Positions 1 to 8,757 of a DNA stretch of 64,000 nucleotides are shown piece after piece. Source of the DNA: UBA2334 sp964396895 (GTDB lineage Bacteria; Pseudomonadota; Gammaproteobacteria; Burkholderiales; Burkholderiaceae_C); assembly GCA_964396895.1 (NCBI GenBank), contig CAYNGJ010000004.1:183659-247658 (forward strand). Direction: 5' to 3'. Position 1 is the stretch's first letter. Each line of letters begins with the position of its first letter. The notes below the pieces were generated by a model. The model was not told the DNA's origin and did no database searches. It worked only from the letters and a program-made list of their open reading frames with translations. Position numbers and translations under genes: made by a program.

Positions 1-1529
1 AGTCGGAAGGCCTGCAGGCAGGTGGTGCACACCTCTTGCAGGCGCTGTGCGGTGTCGGCCACCGACAGGCCCTGCTCGGCAAAGCGGGCTTCGTTTTTCG
101 GGTTGGCCAGTTCCCAGGGTTTGTGCTGGTCCACGTAGGCGTTGACCTTGTCGGTCAGCAGCATGGTGTCGCGCAGGGCGCGGGCCGTGTCGCGTTGCTC
201 GTAGCACTCGGCGATGCGGGCGGCTTCTGCGGCCAGCGTGTCCACCAGTGCGCGGTCCTCGGCGGTCATGGTGCCCAGCTGACCCGCAAAACGCTTGGCA
301 ATGAAGCCAGCGCTGCGGCTGGCGATGTTGACGAACTTGCCCACCAGGTCGCTGTTGACGCGGGCCATGAAGTCGGCGGCGTTGAAGTCCACGTCCTCGT
401 TTTTGCCGTTGAGCTTGGCCGACAGGTAGTAGCGCAGCCACTCGGGGTTCATGCCCAGGCTCAGGTACTTGAGCGGGTCCAGGCCGGTGCCCCGGCTTTT
501 GCTCATCTTTTCGCCGTTGTTGATGGTCAAAAAGCCGTGCACGTACACCGCGTTGGGCGTTTTGCGGCCACTGAAGTGCAGCGTGGCTGGCCAGAACAGC
601 GTGTGGAAGTAGGTGATGTCTTTGCCGATGAAGTGCACCTGCTCGGTGCGCGGGTCGGCCATGAAGGCGTCGAAGTCGCGCCCGGCTTTGGCAAAGTGGT
701 TTTTCAGCGAGGCCAGGTAACCGATGGGCGCGTCCAGCCACACGTAAAAGTATTTGCCCGGCGCATCGGGGATTTCGATGCCGAAGTAGGGCGCGTCGCG
801 CGAAATGTCCCAGTCGCCCAGGCCGCCGTTGCCTTCTTCGTCTTTGGCAAACCACTCTTTGATCTTGTTCAGCACCTCGGGCTGCAGGCGGCCGGGGGTG
901 TGGGTCCACTCCTGCAGGAAGGTCGCACAGCGCGGGTCCGACAGCGAGAAGAAGTGGTGCTCCGAGCTTTTCATCACCGGCGTGGCGCCCGACAGGGCCG
1001 AGTAGGGGTTTTTCAGCTCGGTGGGCGCGTACACCGCGCCGCAGCTTTCGCAACTGTCGCCGTACTGGTCGGCCGCGCCGCACTTGGGGCAGGTGCCCTT
1101 GATGAAGCGGTCGGGCAGGAACATCTGCTTTTCTGGGTCAAAAAACTGCTCGATGGTCCGGGTGGCAATCAGGCCATTGGCCTTGAGGGCGCGGTAGATG
1201 TCTTGGGCCAGTTCGTGGTTCTCGGGGCCGTCGGTGCTGTGCCAGTTGTCGAAGGCGACGTGAAACCCGTCGAGGTAGGGCTTGCGCCCGGCGGCGATGT
1301 TGGCCACAAACTGCTGGGGCGTGATGCCCGCTTTTTCGGCCGCGATCATGATGGGGGCGCCGTGGGCGTCGTCGGCGCACACAAAGTGCACCTCGTGGCC
1401 TTGCATGCGCTGGAAGCGCACCCACACATCGGCCTGAATGTATTCCATGATGTGTCCGATGTGGAAATTGCCGTTGGCATACGGCAGGGCGGTGGTCACA
1501 AACAGTCGGCGGGGGGTGGGTGCGGTCAT
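1..1529 (-). CDS. metG: Methionyl-tRNA synthetase, C-terminus cut by window edge
   Basis: Class I aminoacyl-tRNA synthetase that charges tRNA-Met in the cytoplasm. About 509 codons are visible, starting at the ATG at 1529-1527; the rest lies beyond the window start. The class I signature HIGH is at residues 23-26 (context NFHIGH). The zinc-knuckle cysteines CPKC and CESC fall around residues 145-165, and KMSKS is at about residues 341-345. The coding strand was read directly from the reverse complement because the frame runs off the edge. It is divergent from apbC across a 200-bp region holding a palindrome and a sigma-54-type promoter. The start fits the usual N-terminus of the family. Confidence 0.96.
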   Translation of the reverse strand, partial: MTAPTPRRLFVTTALPYANGNFHIGHIMEYIQADVWVRFQRMQGHEVHFVCADDAHGAPIMIAAEKAGITPQQFVANIAAGRKPYLDGFHVAFDNWHSTDGPENHELAQDIYRALKANGLIATRTIEQFFDPEKQMFLPDRFIKGTCPKCGAADQYGDSCESCGAVYAPTELKNPYSALSGATPVMKSSEHHFFSLSDPRCATFLQEWTHTPGRLQPEVLNKIKEWFAKDEEGNGGLGDWDISRDAPYFGIEIPDAPGKYFYVWLDAPIGYLASLKNHFAKAGRDFDAFMADPRTEQVHFIGKDITYFHTLFWPATLHFSGRKTPNAVYVHGFLTINNGEKMSKSRGTGLDPLKYLSLGMNPEWLRYYLSAKLNGKNEDVDFNAADFMARVNSDLVGKFVNIASRSAGFIAKRFAGQLGTMTAEDRALVDTLAAEAARIAECYEQRDTARALRDTMLLTDKVNAYVDQHKPWELANPKNEARFAEQGLSVADTAQRLQEVCTTCLQAFR

Positions 1530-1641
1530 GGGGAGAATCCTGTGGGGCAAGGGACGGATTTTAGTGAGTCGGCTTTGCCCCGGCTTTGGGCCACCGGCGC
1601 TCGGGCCGAAGGACTTACAGACTGGCGGGGATTGCCCACCA

Positions 1642-1654
1642 CGACAATTTGTCG
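1642..1654. promoter_or_regulatory. 13-bp palindrome upstream of apbC, shared with the fdh regulatory region
   Basis: CGACAATTTGTCG is a perfect 6-1-6 dyad. Its reverse complement is identical to the palindrome at 14175-14187 upstream of the fdh operon and response regulator. It is centred about 15 bp upstream of the -24 GG of the sigma-54-type element at 1662-1677. I infer a binding site for the response regulator encoded at 12687-14057. The position so close to -24 is unusual for an enhancer. Confidence 0.65.
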
Positions 1655-1661
1655 CCAACGC

Positions 1662-1677
1662 TGGCGTTAGACTTGCC
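1662..1677 (+). promoter_or_regulatory. Candidate sigma-54 (-24/-12) promoter of the apbC operon
   Basis: TGGCGTTAGACTTGCC has GG at 1663-1664 and GC at 1675-1676, exactly the 10-bp separation of the consensus TGGCACG-N4-TTGCW. The predicted start is near 1688, about 45 nt before the apbC ATG. RpoN promoters need an AAA+ activator; one is encoded at 12687-14057. Confidence 0.6.
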
Positions 1678-1733
1678 GCCGACCCAGCGCCTGTCCCCGC
1701 GCCCGAACGCTACAACATCCCCAGAGACACCAC

Positions 1734-2825
1734 ATGCCCACCGATAACCAGGCCCTGCTGGCCGCGCTGCAAACCGTCATCGACCCCAACACGGGCAAAG
1801 ATTTCGTCTCCACCAAGGCCCTGAAAAACCTGCACGTCAACGACGGCGACGTGTCCTTTGACGTGGAGCTGGGCTACCCGGCCAAAAGCCAGCTGCCCAC
1901 CCTGCGCAAGGCACTGATTGCCGCTGCCCGCACCGTGGCCGGGGTGGAAAACGTGTCGGCCAACCTCAGCACCAAAATCGTGGCGCACCAGGCCCAACGC
2001 GGTGTGGCCCTGTTGCCCAATGTGAAAAACATCGTGGCTGTGGCCTCGGGCAAAGGCGGCGTGGGCAAGAGCACCACCACCGCCAACCTGGCCCTGGCGC
2101 TGGCCGCCGAGGGGGCCAAGGTCGGCATTCTGGACGCCGACATCTATGGACCCAGCCAGCCCATGATGATGGGCGTGGAGGGTCGCCCTGAGAGCGTGGA
2201 CGGCCAGACCATGGAGCCGCTGGAAAATTACGGCGTGCAGGTCATGTCCATTGGCTTTCTGGTGGACAAGGACGAGGCCATGATCTGGCGCGGCCCCATG
2301 GCCACCCAGGCGCTGGAGCAACTGCTGCGCCAGACCAATTGGCAAGACCTGGACTACCTGCTGGTGGACATGCCCCCCGGCACCGGCGACATTCAGCTCA
2401 CGCTGAGCCAGCGCGTGCCGCTGACCGGCGCGGTCATCGTCACCACGCCGCAAGACATTGCGCTGCTCGATGCGCGCAAGGGCATCAAGATGTTCGAAAA
2501 AGTGGGCGTACCCATTCTGGGCATCGTGGAGAACATGGCGGTGTACTGCTGTCCCAACTGCGGTCACACTGAGCACATTTTTGGCGCTGATGGCGGCAAA
2601 CACATGGCGGCTGAATACAGCATGGACTACCTGGGCGCGTTGCCGCTGAACATGCAAATACGGGTGCAGGCCGACAGCGGCCAGCCCACCGTGGTGGCCG
2701 ACCCCGACGGCGAGGTGGCCGGCATTTACAAGGCGGTGGCGCGGCAGGTGGCCATCAAGATCGCGGCGCGGGCGAAGGACTTTTCGTCCAAGTTCCCGTC
2801 CATCAAAATTTCCAAAGACACCTGA
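1734..2825 (+). CDS. apbC: Iron-sulfur cluster carrier ATPase ApbC/Mrp
   Basis: Mrp/NBP35-family P-loop ATPase, 363 aa, that carries [4Fe-4S] clusters to apo-proteins in the cytosol. An N-terminal DUF59-like (MIP18) domain spans about residues 5-80. The deviant Walker A motif GKGGVGKST is at 106-114, and DMPPGTGD marks the second nucleotide-binding region. The CxxC that holds the bridging cluster (CPNC) is at 273-276. It is the first gene of a tight run ending with a TorD-like chaperone, 12 nt before the DUF3305 gene. This suggests cluster supply for the formate dehydrogenase and the polyferredoxin. The palindrome and sigma-54-type promoter upstream support co-regulation with the fdh operon. 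Confidence 0.95.
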   Translation: MPTDNQALLAALQTVIDPNTGKDFVSTKALKNLHVNDGDVSFDVELGYPAKSQLPTLRKALIAAARTVAGVENVSANLSTKIVAHQAQRGVALLPNVKNIVAVASGKGGVGKSTTTANLALALAAEGAKVGILDADIYGPSQPMMMGVEGRPESVDGQTMEPLENYGVQVMSIGFLVDKDEAMIWRGPMATQALEQLLRQTNWQDLDYLLVDMPPGTGDIQLTLSQRVPLTGAVIVTTPQDIALLDARKGIKMFEKVGVPILGIVENMAVYCCPNCGHTEHIFGADGGKHMAAEYSMDYLGALPLNMQIRVQADSGQPTVVADPDGEVAGIYKAVARQVAIKIAARAKDFSSKFPSIKISKDT

Positions 2826-2837
2826 GCGGCGATCGCC

Positions 2838-3446
2838 ATGGCGCAGCAACCCAGTCTGGCGGTGAGTGTGCTCATGCGGCACGAGCGGGTGCCCGGTGCC
2901 ATGGCACGCTGGCAACCCTGGCGCTGGGTGTTGGCCGGTGTGCAGCCGGCTGGCCCGACCGGGGCCGAGGGGCCAGCCACCGCGCCGGTGTGCGTGGAGC
3001 GCACCGATGACCACAGCCTCTGGCGGCACATGGGCTTTCAGGTCAGCTTGCACCGCGACGATGTGGAGGGCTACCACCTGAACCTGTCCACCGACACGCC
3101 GTGTTTCTGGGTGATGTGGCGGGCCGACCCCGTGCCCGGCACCGACGACACCGTGGCCGTACCCCAGATCGTGACCCTGAGCTACCACGACGCGGGCCGC
3201 TGGCTTGACGCCCAGGAAAACGTGGACCGGGTGGACGCCCCGCCCGAGGTGCTGGTGTGGCTGCGCGCCTTCACCGATGCCCATTACCAGCCCGAGCCCA
3301 AGCGCCGCCAGCGCCCCGACAGTTTTCGCCCGCTGAGCGACCGTTTTGGCAACCCCGCCAGCGTCAGCACCGACAAGACCCGGCGCGGCGGTGGCTCCCC
3401 GGCCGATGGTCAGGCGCAGCGCGCCAAACCGCCCGCTACGCCATGA
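2838..3446 (+). CDS. DUF3305 domain protein of the formate dehydrogenase accessory operon
   Basis: Soluble 202-aa protein of the DUF3305 family; biochemical role unknown. The N-terminal two thirds (residues 5-150, with VLMRHERVPGAMARWQPWRW near the start) carry the conserved part. The C-terminal 50 residues are basic and low-complexity. Its stop overlaps the next start (ATGA at 3443-3446), indicating translational coupling with the DUF3306 gene. In beta- and alphaproteobacteria this pair is typically found beside a polyferredoxin, a TorD-like chaperone and formate dehydrogenase, exactly as here. A role in assembly or electron delivery is inference from context. Confidence 0.85.
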   Translation: MAQQPSLAVSVLMRHERVPGAMARWQPWRWVLAGVQPAGPTGAEGPATAPVCVERTDDHSLWRHMGFQVSLHRDDVEGYHLNLSTDTPCFWVMWRADPVPGTDDTVAVPQIVTLSYHDAGRWLDAQENVDRVDAPPEVLVWLRAFTDAHYQPEPKRRQRPDSFRPLSDRFGNPASVSTDKTRRGGGSPADGQAQRAKPPATP

Positions 3447-4084
3447 GCAACGAGAGCGGCAGTTTTTTCGGCCGATGGTCCCGACGCAAAGCGGAAAACG
3501 CAGCACCCACCGGCAAGCCCCCCGTGGAGACAGACACGCCAGCTGCGGTCCGTGAGCAAGGCGAAGCCACCGAGGCGCCGCAGCCGCCGGTGCCCCATGC
3601 GCCAACCGCTGCCACGGCGCCGGATGCTCCCCCACCCCCCACCCTGGACGACGTGGTCCAGCTCACCCACGAGTCCGACTTCAGTCCGTATGTGGGCCGC
3701 GCCGTGGCCCCCGAGGTGCGCAACGCGGCCATGAAGAAGCTGTTTGCCGATCCCCACTTCAATGTGATGGACGGACTGGACATCTACATCGACGACTACA
3801 GCAAGCCCAGCCCCTTGCCCGCCGAGTTGCTGAAGAAAATGGTCAGCGCCCAGTTCATGAAACTGGTGGAGCCGGAACTGGCGCCGGAACCCGCATTGGC
3901 ACCAGTGGTCGAGCCCCCACCGGAACCAGCGTCCTCCGCCTCCCCCCAGGACGCGCTGCCCCCAACCGTCGACCCCGAAACCGCACCGCCCACACCGACC
4001 GCCACTGCCCATGACCACCTTGATCTGCAATTGCAACCAGACCATGCCCCTCGATCCGGTGGCACTGGGTCGGGCGCTGGATGA
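3443..4084 (+). CDS. DUF3306 domain protein
   Basis: A 213-aa protein beginning MSNESGSFFGRWSRRK, the usual start of DUF3306 proteins. A Pro/Ala-rich linker at about 20-65 is followed by the conserved block at about 70-135 (DVVQLTHESDFSPYVGRAV, then LDIYIDDYSKPSPLPAELL). The tail is again rich in Pro/Ala/Glu. No signal peptide or membrane segment is present. The start is fixed by the ATGA overlap with the DUF3305 stop. The 3' end overlaps the ferredoxin gene by 74 nt in another frame. Function is unknown; the constant linkage with formate dehydrogenase genes suggests a maturation role. Confidence 0.82.
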   Translation: MSNESGSFFGRWSRRKAENAAPTGKPPVETDTPAAVREQGEATEAPQPPVPHAPTAATAPDAPPPPTLDDVVQLTHESDFSPYVGRAVAPEVRNAAMKKLFADPHFNVMDGLDIYIDDYSKPSPLPAELLKKMVSAQFMKLVEPELAPEPALAPVVEPPPEPASSASPQDALPPTVDPETAPPTPTATAHDHLDLQLQPDHAPRSGGTGSGAG

Positions 4085-6131
4085 ACCGCTGACGCTGCAC
4101 CGCACGCTCTGCCGACGCGAGGCGCCTGTCTTCCAGCAGGCGGCGCGCCGTCCCGATGACCTGGTGGTGGCCTGCACCCAGGAAAGCCGCTTGTTCAACG
4201 AGTTGGCCGAGCAAACCGAGGGTGTGCTGCCCCTGGCGGAGCGCCCCATTCGGTTCGTCAACCTCCGCGAAACCGGCGGCTGGTCGCGCGAGGCCAAGGC
4301 GGCCACCCCCAAAATGGCCGCGTTGCTGGCCATGGCCCGCTTGCCCGAGCCCGAGCCGGTGCCCACCGTCAGCTACCAGAGCCAGGGGCGTTTGCTGGTG
4401 CTGGGCGAGCTGGAAGCGGCCGAACGCATCGCCCAGTTGGTGGCCGACACGCTGGACGTCACCGTGCTGGCCACCGGCGGTGCGGGCATGCAGCAGCGGC
4501 GCTTCCCCGTGCTGGCTGGGTCTGTGAAACAACTCACGGGCTGGTTGGGCGCGTTCACCCTGCGGCGTGAAACCCGCAACCCCATTGACCTGGATCTGTG
4601 CACCCGCTGCAACGCTTGCGTGGCCGCCTGTCCGGAAGGCGCGATTGGCCTGGACTACCAGGTGGACATGGCGCGTTGCCAGGGCCACCGCTCGTGTGTG
4701 CCCAAGTGTGAAGTGGCCGGCGCCATCCGCTTTGACCGCACCGCCACCGAGCACACCGACACGTTTGACCTGGTGCTGGACCTGCGGGCCAACCCCGCCT
4801 TCACGCAGCATGCCCTGCCACAGGGCTACTGGCACCTCCAGCCAGGTGTCGATCCTGCTGCCCTGATGGCGGCGGTGGTGGCCCTGCGGGACGCCGTGGG
4901 CGAATTCGAAAAGCCCAAGTTCTTCCAGTACAAAGCCTCGGTGTGCGCCCATGGTCGCAACACCCGCGTGGGCTGTGACGCCTGTGTGCAGGTGTGCTCG
5001 GCCTCGGCCATCGAGAGCGATCTCGCGCGCCAGCAAATCCGCGTCAATCCGCACCTGTGTGTGGGCTGCGGCGCGTGCACCACGGTGTGCCCCACCGGCG
5101 CGCTGACCTACGCCTACCCCCGGGCGCCCGACCAGGGCCAGAAGATCAAAACCCTGCTCAGCACCTACGCCAAAGCCGGTGGGCGGCAGGCCGCGCTGCT
5201 GCTGCACAGCCAGGAGGCGGGCCAGGCCCTCATCGGGGACCTGGGCCGTGCGGCGGCATTGGACCCGTCAGTGCGCGGCGTGCCCGCCCGGGTGATTCCC
5301 CTGGCCCTGCACCACACCGCCTCGCTGGGCCTGGAGGTGTGGCTGACCGCACTGGCCCAGGGGGCCTCGCAGGTGTGGGTGTTGATGACCGATGCCGAAG
5401 CCCCCGAGTACCGCGAGGCCGTGCAGGCCCAGATGGACGTGGCCCAGGCCCTGATGACCGGCTTGGGCTACAGCGGCCAGCACCTGCGCCTGCTGCAGGC
5501 GCGCGATGCCCGCGACCTGGCCGAGCTGGACACCGCCCTGGCCGCCCCCGCTGCCCAAGGCGTGGCCCAAGCGGCCAGCTTTGCGGTGCAGGCCGACAAG
5601 CGCGCCACACTCCACCTGGCGCTGGACCACCTGGTGCAGCAAGCCCCGGCCAACGCCCCCCACCGCCAGCGGGCCAGCCACGCCATCGCCTTGCCCGCAG
5701 CATCGCCCTGGGGCACGGTGGTGGTCGATGCCGGCGCCTGCACGCTGTGCCTGAGCTGTGTCAGCGCCTGCCCGGCCTCGGCGTTGCAGGACAACCCCGA
5801 TCGCCCGCAGCTGCGGTTCATCGAGAAGAACTGCGTGCAATGCGGCCTGTGCGTCACCACCTGCCCCGAAAAGGCGCTGAGCCTGCAGCCCCGCCTGTGG
5901 GTGGACGAGCAGCGTGGCCGGGCCCGCGTCATCAACGAAGCCCAGCCCTACCAGTGTGTGCGCTGCAGCAAGCCGTTTGGCACCGCCAAAGGCATCGAGG
6001 CCATGCTGGGCCGGCTGACGGGTCACGCCATGTTCCAGGGCGAGGCACTGGAACGCCTGAAAATGTGCGGTGATTGCCGGGTGGTGGACATCTACTCCGC
6101 ACCCAACGAAACCCGCATCACCGACCTCTGA
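4011..6131 (+). CDS. Polyferredoxin, 4Fe-4S binding protein of the fdh accessory operon
   Basis: Cytoplasmic 706-aa iron-sulfur protein. The N-terminus (LICNCNQTMPLD) starts a roughly 190-residue module. Five ferredoxin-type CxxCxxCxxxC motifs begin near residues 197 (CTRCNACVAACP), 322 (CDACVQVCS), 350 (CVGCGACTTVCP), 577 (CTLCLSCVSACP) and 608 (CVQCGLCVTTCP). A further CVRC/CGDC pair lies near the C-terminus. Residues about 380-560 resemble a cysteine-poor domain between cluster pairs. It probably moves electrons for or during formate dehydrogenase biogenesis, but its partner is not known. The start codon lies inside the DUF3306 gene, so the two are likely coupled. Confidence 0.88.
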   Translation: MTTLICNCNQTMPLDPVALGRALDEPLTLHRTLCRREAPVFQQAARRPDDLVVACTQESRLFNELAEQTEGVLPLAERPIRFVNLRETGGWSREAKAATPKMAALLAMARLPEPEPVPTVSYQSQGRLLVLGELEAAERIAQLVADTLDVTVLATGGAGMQQRRFPVLAGSVKQLTGWLGAFTLRRETRNPIDLDLCTRCNACVAACPEGAIGLDYQVDMARCQGHRSCVPKCEVAGAIRFDRTATEHTDTFDLVLDLRANPAFTQHALPQGYWHLQPGVDPAALMAAVVALRDAVGEFEKPKFFQYKASVCAHGRNTRVGCDACVQVCSASAIESDLARQQIRVNPHLCVGCGACTTVCPTGALTYAYPRAPDQGQKIKTLLSTYAKAGGRQAALLLHSQEAGQALIGDLGRAAALDPSVRGVPARVIPLALHHTASLGLEVWLTALAQGASQVWVLMTDAEAPEYREAVQAQMDVAQALMTGLGYSGQHLRLLQARDARDLAELDTALAAPAAQGVAQAASFAVQADKRATLHLALDHLVQQAPANAPHRQRASHAIALPAASPWGTVVVDAGACTLCLSCVSACPASALQDNPDRPQLRFIEKNCVQCGLCVTTCPEKALSLQPRLWVDEQRGRARVINEAQPYQCVRCSKPFGTAKGIEAMLGRLTGHAMFQGEALERLKMCGDCRVVDIYSAPNETRITDL

Positions 6132-6188
6132 GTGATCACACTCACGCCGTCACGCTCTCCCGCCAGCCCCCGACCGAATGCCGCGCCC

Positions 6189-6815
6189 ATGACCACCACC
6201 GACCTCCCCCTGAACACTGCCACCACCCTGGACGAAGAGGTGGCGCGCGCCGAACTGTACGGTGTGCTGGCCACCGCGTTTTACGCGCCGCCCACGCCGC
6301 AGTGGCTGGAGGACCTGCGCGTGGCCGTGACCGAGGCCCCCACACCCGGCGGTTTTTTGCAGGAACCCTGGCAGCAGTGGGTGGGTGTGGCCCGGCGGCT
6401 GGACGCCGCGCAGATTGCCGACGAGTTCGACGCGCTCTTTGGCGGCGTGGGCAAACCCGAGGTGGCGCTGTACGGTTCCCACTACCTGTCGGGCTTCCTG
6501 AACGAAAAGCCGCTGGCCGCCTTGCGCGGTGACCTGGCCGAGCTGGGTCTGGCGCGTGGCGAGAACCTGCCCGAAACCGAAGACCATGTGGCCTGCGTGT
6601 TTGAGGTGATGCGTTACCTCATCGCCGGCGACGACGTGGCCGTGGCCAACCTCACCCAGCAGCGCCGCTTCTTTGCCACCCATGTGCAACCTTGGCTGCC
6701 GCAGTTGTGCGATGCCTTGGCCGCCCACCCCAAGGCCGACTTTTACGCCGCTCTGGCCGAGCTCACCCGTGCGTTTGTGAGCGTGGAGGCCCAGGGGTTT
6801 GACATGATGGCCTGA
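6189..6815 (+). CDS. TorD/DmsD-family chaperone for a molybdoenzyme
   Basis: A 208-aa all-helical cytoplasmic chaperone of the TorD (REMP) superfamily. The family signature region ALYGSHYLSGFLNEKP is at about 93-108, followed by PETEDHVACVFEVM, matching the conserved E(P)xDHxxxE block. Such proteins bind the Tat leader of a molybdoenzyme and hold export until the cofactor is inserted. The likely client is the Tat-exported formate dehydrogenase at 14811-17771 or the small Tat peptide at 14569. I chose the ATG at 6189; an in-frame GTG at 6132 would add 19 residues without family similarity. It is the last gene of the apbC operon and converges on znuA with 1 nt between stops. Confidence 0.88.
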   Translation: MTTTDLPLNTATTLDEEVARAELYGVLATAFYAPPTPQWLEDLRVAVTEAPTPGGFLQEPWQQWVGVARRLDAAQIADEFDALFGGVGKPEVALYGSHYLSGFLNEKPLAALRGDLAELGLARGENLPETEDHVACVFEVMRYLIAGDDVAVANLTQQRRFFATHVQPWLPQLCDALAAHPKADFYAALAELTRAFVSVEAQGFDMMA

Positions 6816-6816
6816 C

Positions 6817-7803
6817 TCACTGGCCCCGACGGCCTCCGGCCGCCACGGTCAATGCGAGGGTGTTGAACCGCATCATCTTCAGGTAGGTGTCGGCCTGACC
6901 ACCGGTCGCCGACAGGGAATCTGAATACAGGGCACCGGCCAGCTTCACACCGGTTTCCCGGCCAATTTGCTCGATGAGTCGGGGGTTGGACATGTTCTCC
7001 ACGAACAGTGCCTGAACTTGCTCCTTTTTGATTTGGCGCACCAATTTGGCCACGTCTCTGGCGGAGGCCTCGCTGTCCGTGCTGATGCCCTGAGGAGACA
7101 AAAAAGTCACCCCGTACGCTTTGCCGTAGTGTCCAAATGCATCGTGGCTGGTGATGACTTTGCGCTGTGCCACGGGTATGTTGGCCCAGGCCGCGCGCAC
7201 CTCGGCATCCAGGGTTTGCAACTGCTCGGTGTATGCAGAGGCATTTTTTTGATAGCTGTCACAGCCCGATGGATCAGCGCTGCACAGCCCTTTGACTATG
7301 TTTTTGACGTAGACCATGGCGTTGCGCACGTTTTGCCATGCGTGGGGATCGAGCCTGCCGTGGCTGTGACCATGGTCATCGCCGGTCACGACCTTTTCGC
7401 TGCCCTGGCTGGCCACCACCTGAAGGCCTTTGTAGTTGGCCGATTTCAGCAGCCGTGTCATCCAGCCTTCAAACCCCCAGCCGCTGGAAAACAGGATATT
7501 CGCCTGCGCCACGGTTTTGGCCTGCGCGGGTGTCGGCTGGTACACATGCGCGTCGGCCCCTGGACCCACCAGCACATCCACCCGCACGCGGCCACCGCCC
7601 ACCTGATTCACCAGGTCGCCCAGGATGCTGAAGCTGGCCACGGCACGGACGGCAGGCTCTCCCACCACGGTGGCCTGCGCAAAGGCCGTGCCAGAGAGAG
7701 CGGTCCACAGCAGCGTCACGGCCAGCGTGGCGCGTGCCATGCATTGCCTGCTGGCCGCAGGCCAGTGTGGAATTGAACGCTCGGCGTGTGGGTGTGTCGA
7801 CAT
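6817..7803 (-). CDS. znuA: Zinc/manganese ABC transporter substrate-binding protein, ZnuA type
   Basis: Periplasmic metal-binding lipocalin-free cluster A-I solute-binding protein, 328 aa. An unusually long N-region precedes the signal core (ARATLAVTLLWTALSGTAFA, about residues 23-42). The family core ASFSILGDLVNQVGG follows. Metal ligands expected of ZnuA are seen in DAHVYQPTP, a short His-rich loop GDDHGHSHGRLDPHAW, TSHDAFGHYG and the C-terminal EN region. AAGGA lies 7 nt before the ATG at 7803, favouring this start over the internal ATG at 7740. It is the last gene of a four-gene minus-strand operon with the permease, ATPase and a small membrane protein, behind a probable Zur operator. Confidence 0.9.
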   Translation of the reverse strand: MSTHPHAERSIPHWPAASRQCMARATLAVTLLWTALSGTAFAQATVVGEPAVRAVASFSILGDLVNQVGGGRVRVDVLVGPGADAHVYQPTPAQAKTVAQANILFSSGWGFEGWMTRLLKSANYKGLQVVASQGSEKVVTGDDHGHSHGRLDPHAWQNVRNAMVYVKNIVKGLCSADPSGCDSYQKNASAYTEQLQTLDAEVRAAWANIPVAQRKVITSHDAFGHYGKAYGVTFLSPQGISTDSEASARDVAKLVRQIKKEQVQALFVENMSNPRLIEQIGRETGVKLAGALYSDSLSATGGQADTYLKMMRFNTLALTVAAGGRRGQ

Positions 7804-7869
7804 GGGTTGATCCTTGTGTGGATGGTTGGAAAATGGATGTGGGGTGAAGCGACCACCGCTCGGCCGGTG

Positions 7870-8757
7870 TCAGCCCGTGCGGTGAGGCCTTGTCTGCCAG
7901 CGGCTGCGCCACAGGCCGTGTGGCCCCAATACCAGAGACGACAGCATCAGCACGCCCAGGCACAGGACGATCACGGGCCCGGTGGGCAAGTCAGCGTGGT
8001 AGGACACCAGCAGTCCACCCACCGCACCGAACAGCGCGATGCCGGTGGCCACGCCGAGCATGTGGGGCAGCCGGTGTGCCCAGAAGCGTGCGGCAGCGGC
8101 GGGCAACACCATCAATCCCACGGCCATCAGCGTGCCCAGTGCGTGAAAGCCCGCCACCAGGTTCAGCACCAGCAACACTTGGAAGCCGTGGTGTGCCACC
8201 GGGCTCCAGCGGCTGACCGAGCGCAGAAAGCCGGGGTCCAGGCATTCCAGCACCAGTGGGCGGTAGAGCAGGGCCAACCCCACCAGGGTCAGCGTGGTCG
8301 TGCCGCCCAAGAGCAGAACGGCGTCGTTGTTCAGCGCCAGCACCGTGCCAAACAGCACATGCAGCAAATCCACACTGCTGCCTTTGAGTGACACCAGCAG
8401 CACGCCGACCGACAGCGACAGCAGGTAGAACGACGCCAGGCTGGTGTCCTCGCGCAGCACAGAGTGCCTTGCGACCAGCCCAGAAGCCAGCGCCACCGCC
8501 ATCCCGGCCAGGACCCCTCCCACCGTCATGGCGCCCAGCGACAAGCCGGCCACGAGGTAGCCAAGAGCAGCACCCGGCAATATGCCGTGGGCCATGGCAT
8601 CACCGGTGAGGCTCATGCGCCGCAGCATCAGAAAGACCCCCATGGGGGCCGCACTCATCGACAGCGCCAGGCACCCGGCCAGTGCCCGTTGCATGAAACC
8701 AAATTCGGCCACGGGTTGCACCAGCAGTGCCCACCACAGGTCGGGCAGGGCGGTCAT
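7870..8757 (-). CDS. znuB: Metal ABC transporter permease, ZnuB type
   Basis: Inner-membrane permease of the ABC-3 family, 295 aa, with about eight or nine hydrophobic segments. The family block RRMSLTGDAMAHGILPGAALG is near residues 46-66, followed by GLMVLPAAAARFWA near 215-228. It forms the translocation channel driven by the ATPase encoded just upstream and fed by the periplasmic binding protein. The ATG at 8757 overlaps the ATPase stop (ATGA), a typical coupled arrangement. A longer in-frame extension to 8820 would lie inside the ATPase gene and is unlikely. Confidence 0.92.
   Translation of the reverse strand: MTALPDLWWALLVQPVAEFGFMQRALAGCLALSMSAAPMGVFLMLRRMSLTGDAMAHGILPGAALGYLVAGLSLGAMTVGGVLAGMAVALASGLVARHSVLREDTSLASFYLLSLSVGVLLVSLKGSSVDLLHVLFGTVLALNNDAVLLLGGTTTLTLVGLALLYRPLVLECLDPGFLRSVSRWSPVAHHGFQVLLVLNLVAGFHALGTLMAVGLMVLPAAAARFWAHRLPHMLGVATGIALFGAVGGLLVSYHADLPTGPVIVLCLGVLMLSSLVLGPHGLWRSRWQTRPHRTG

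Noticed and set aside
36..1670. A plus-strand frame of 544 codons at the window start
   Set aside because: The minus strand gives an intact methionyl-tRNA synthetase with HIGH, zinc knuckle and KMSKS, so the plus frame is a shadow.
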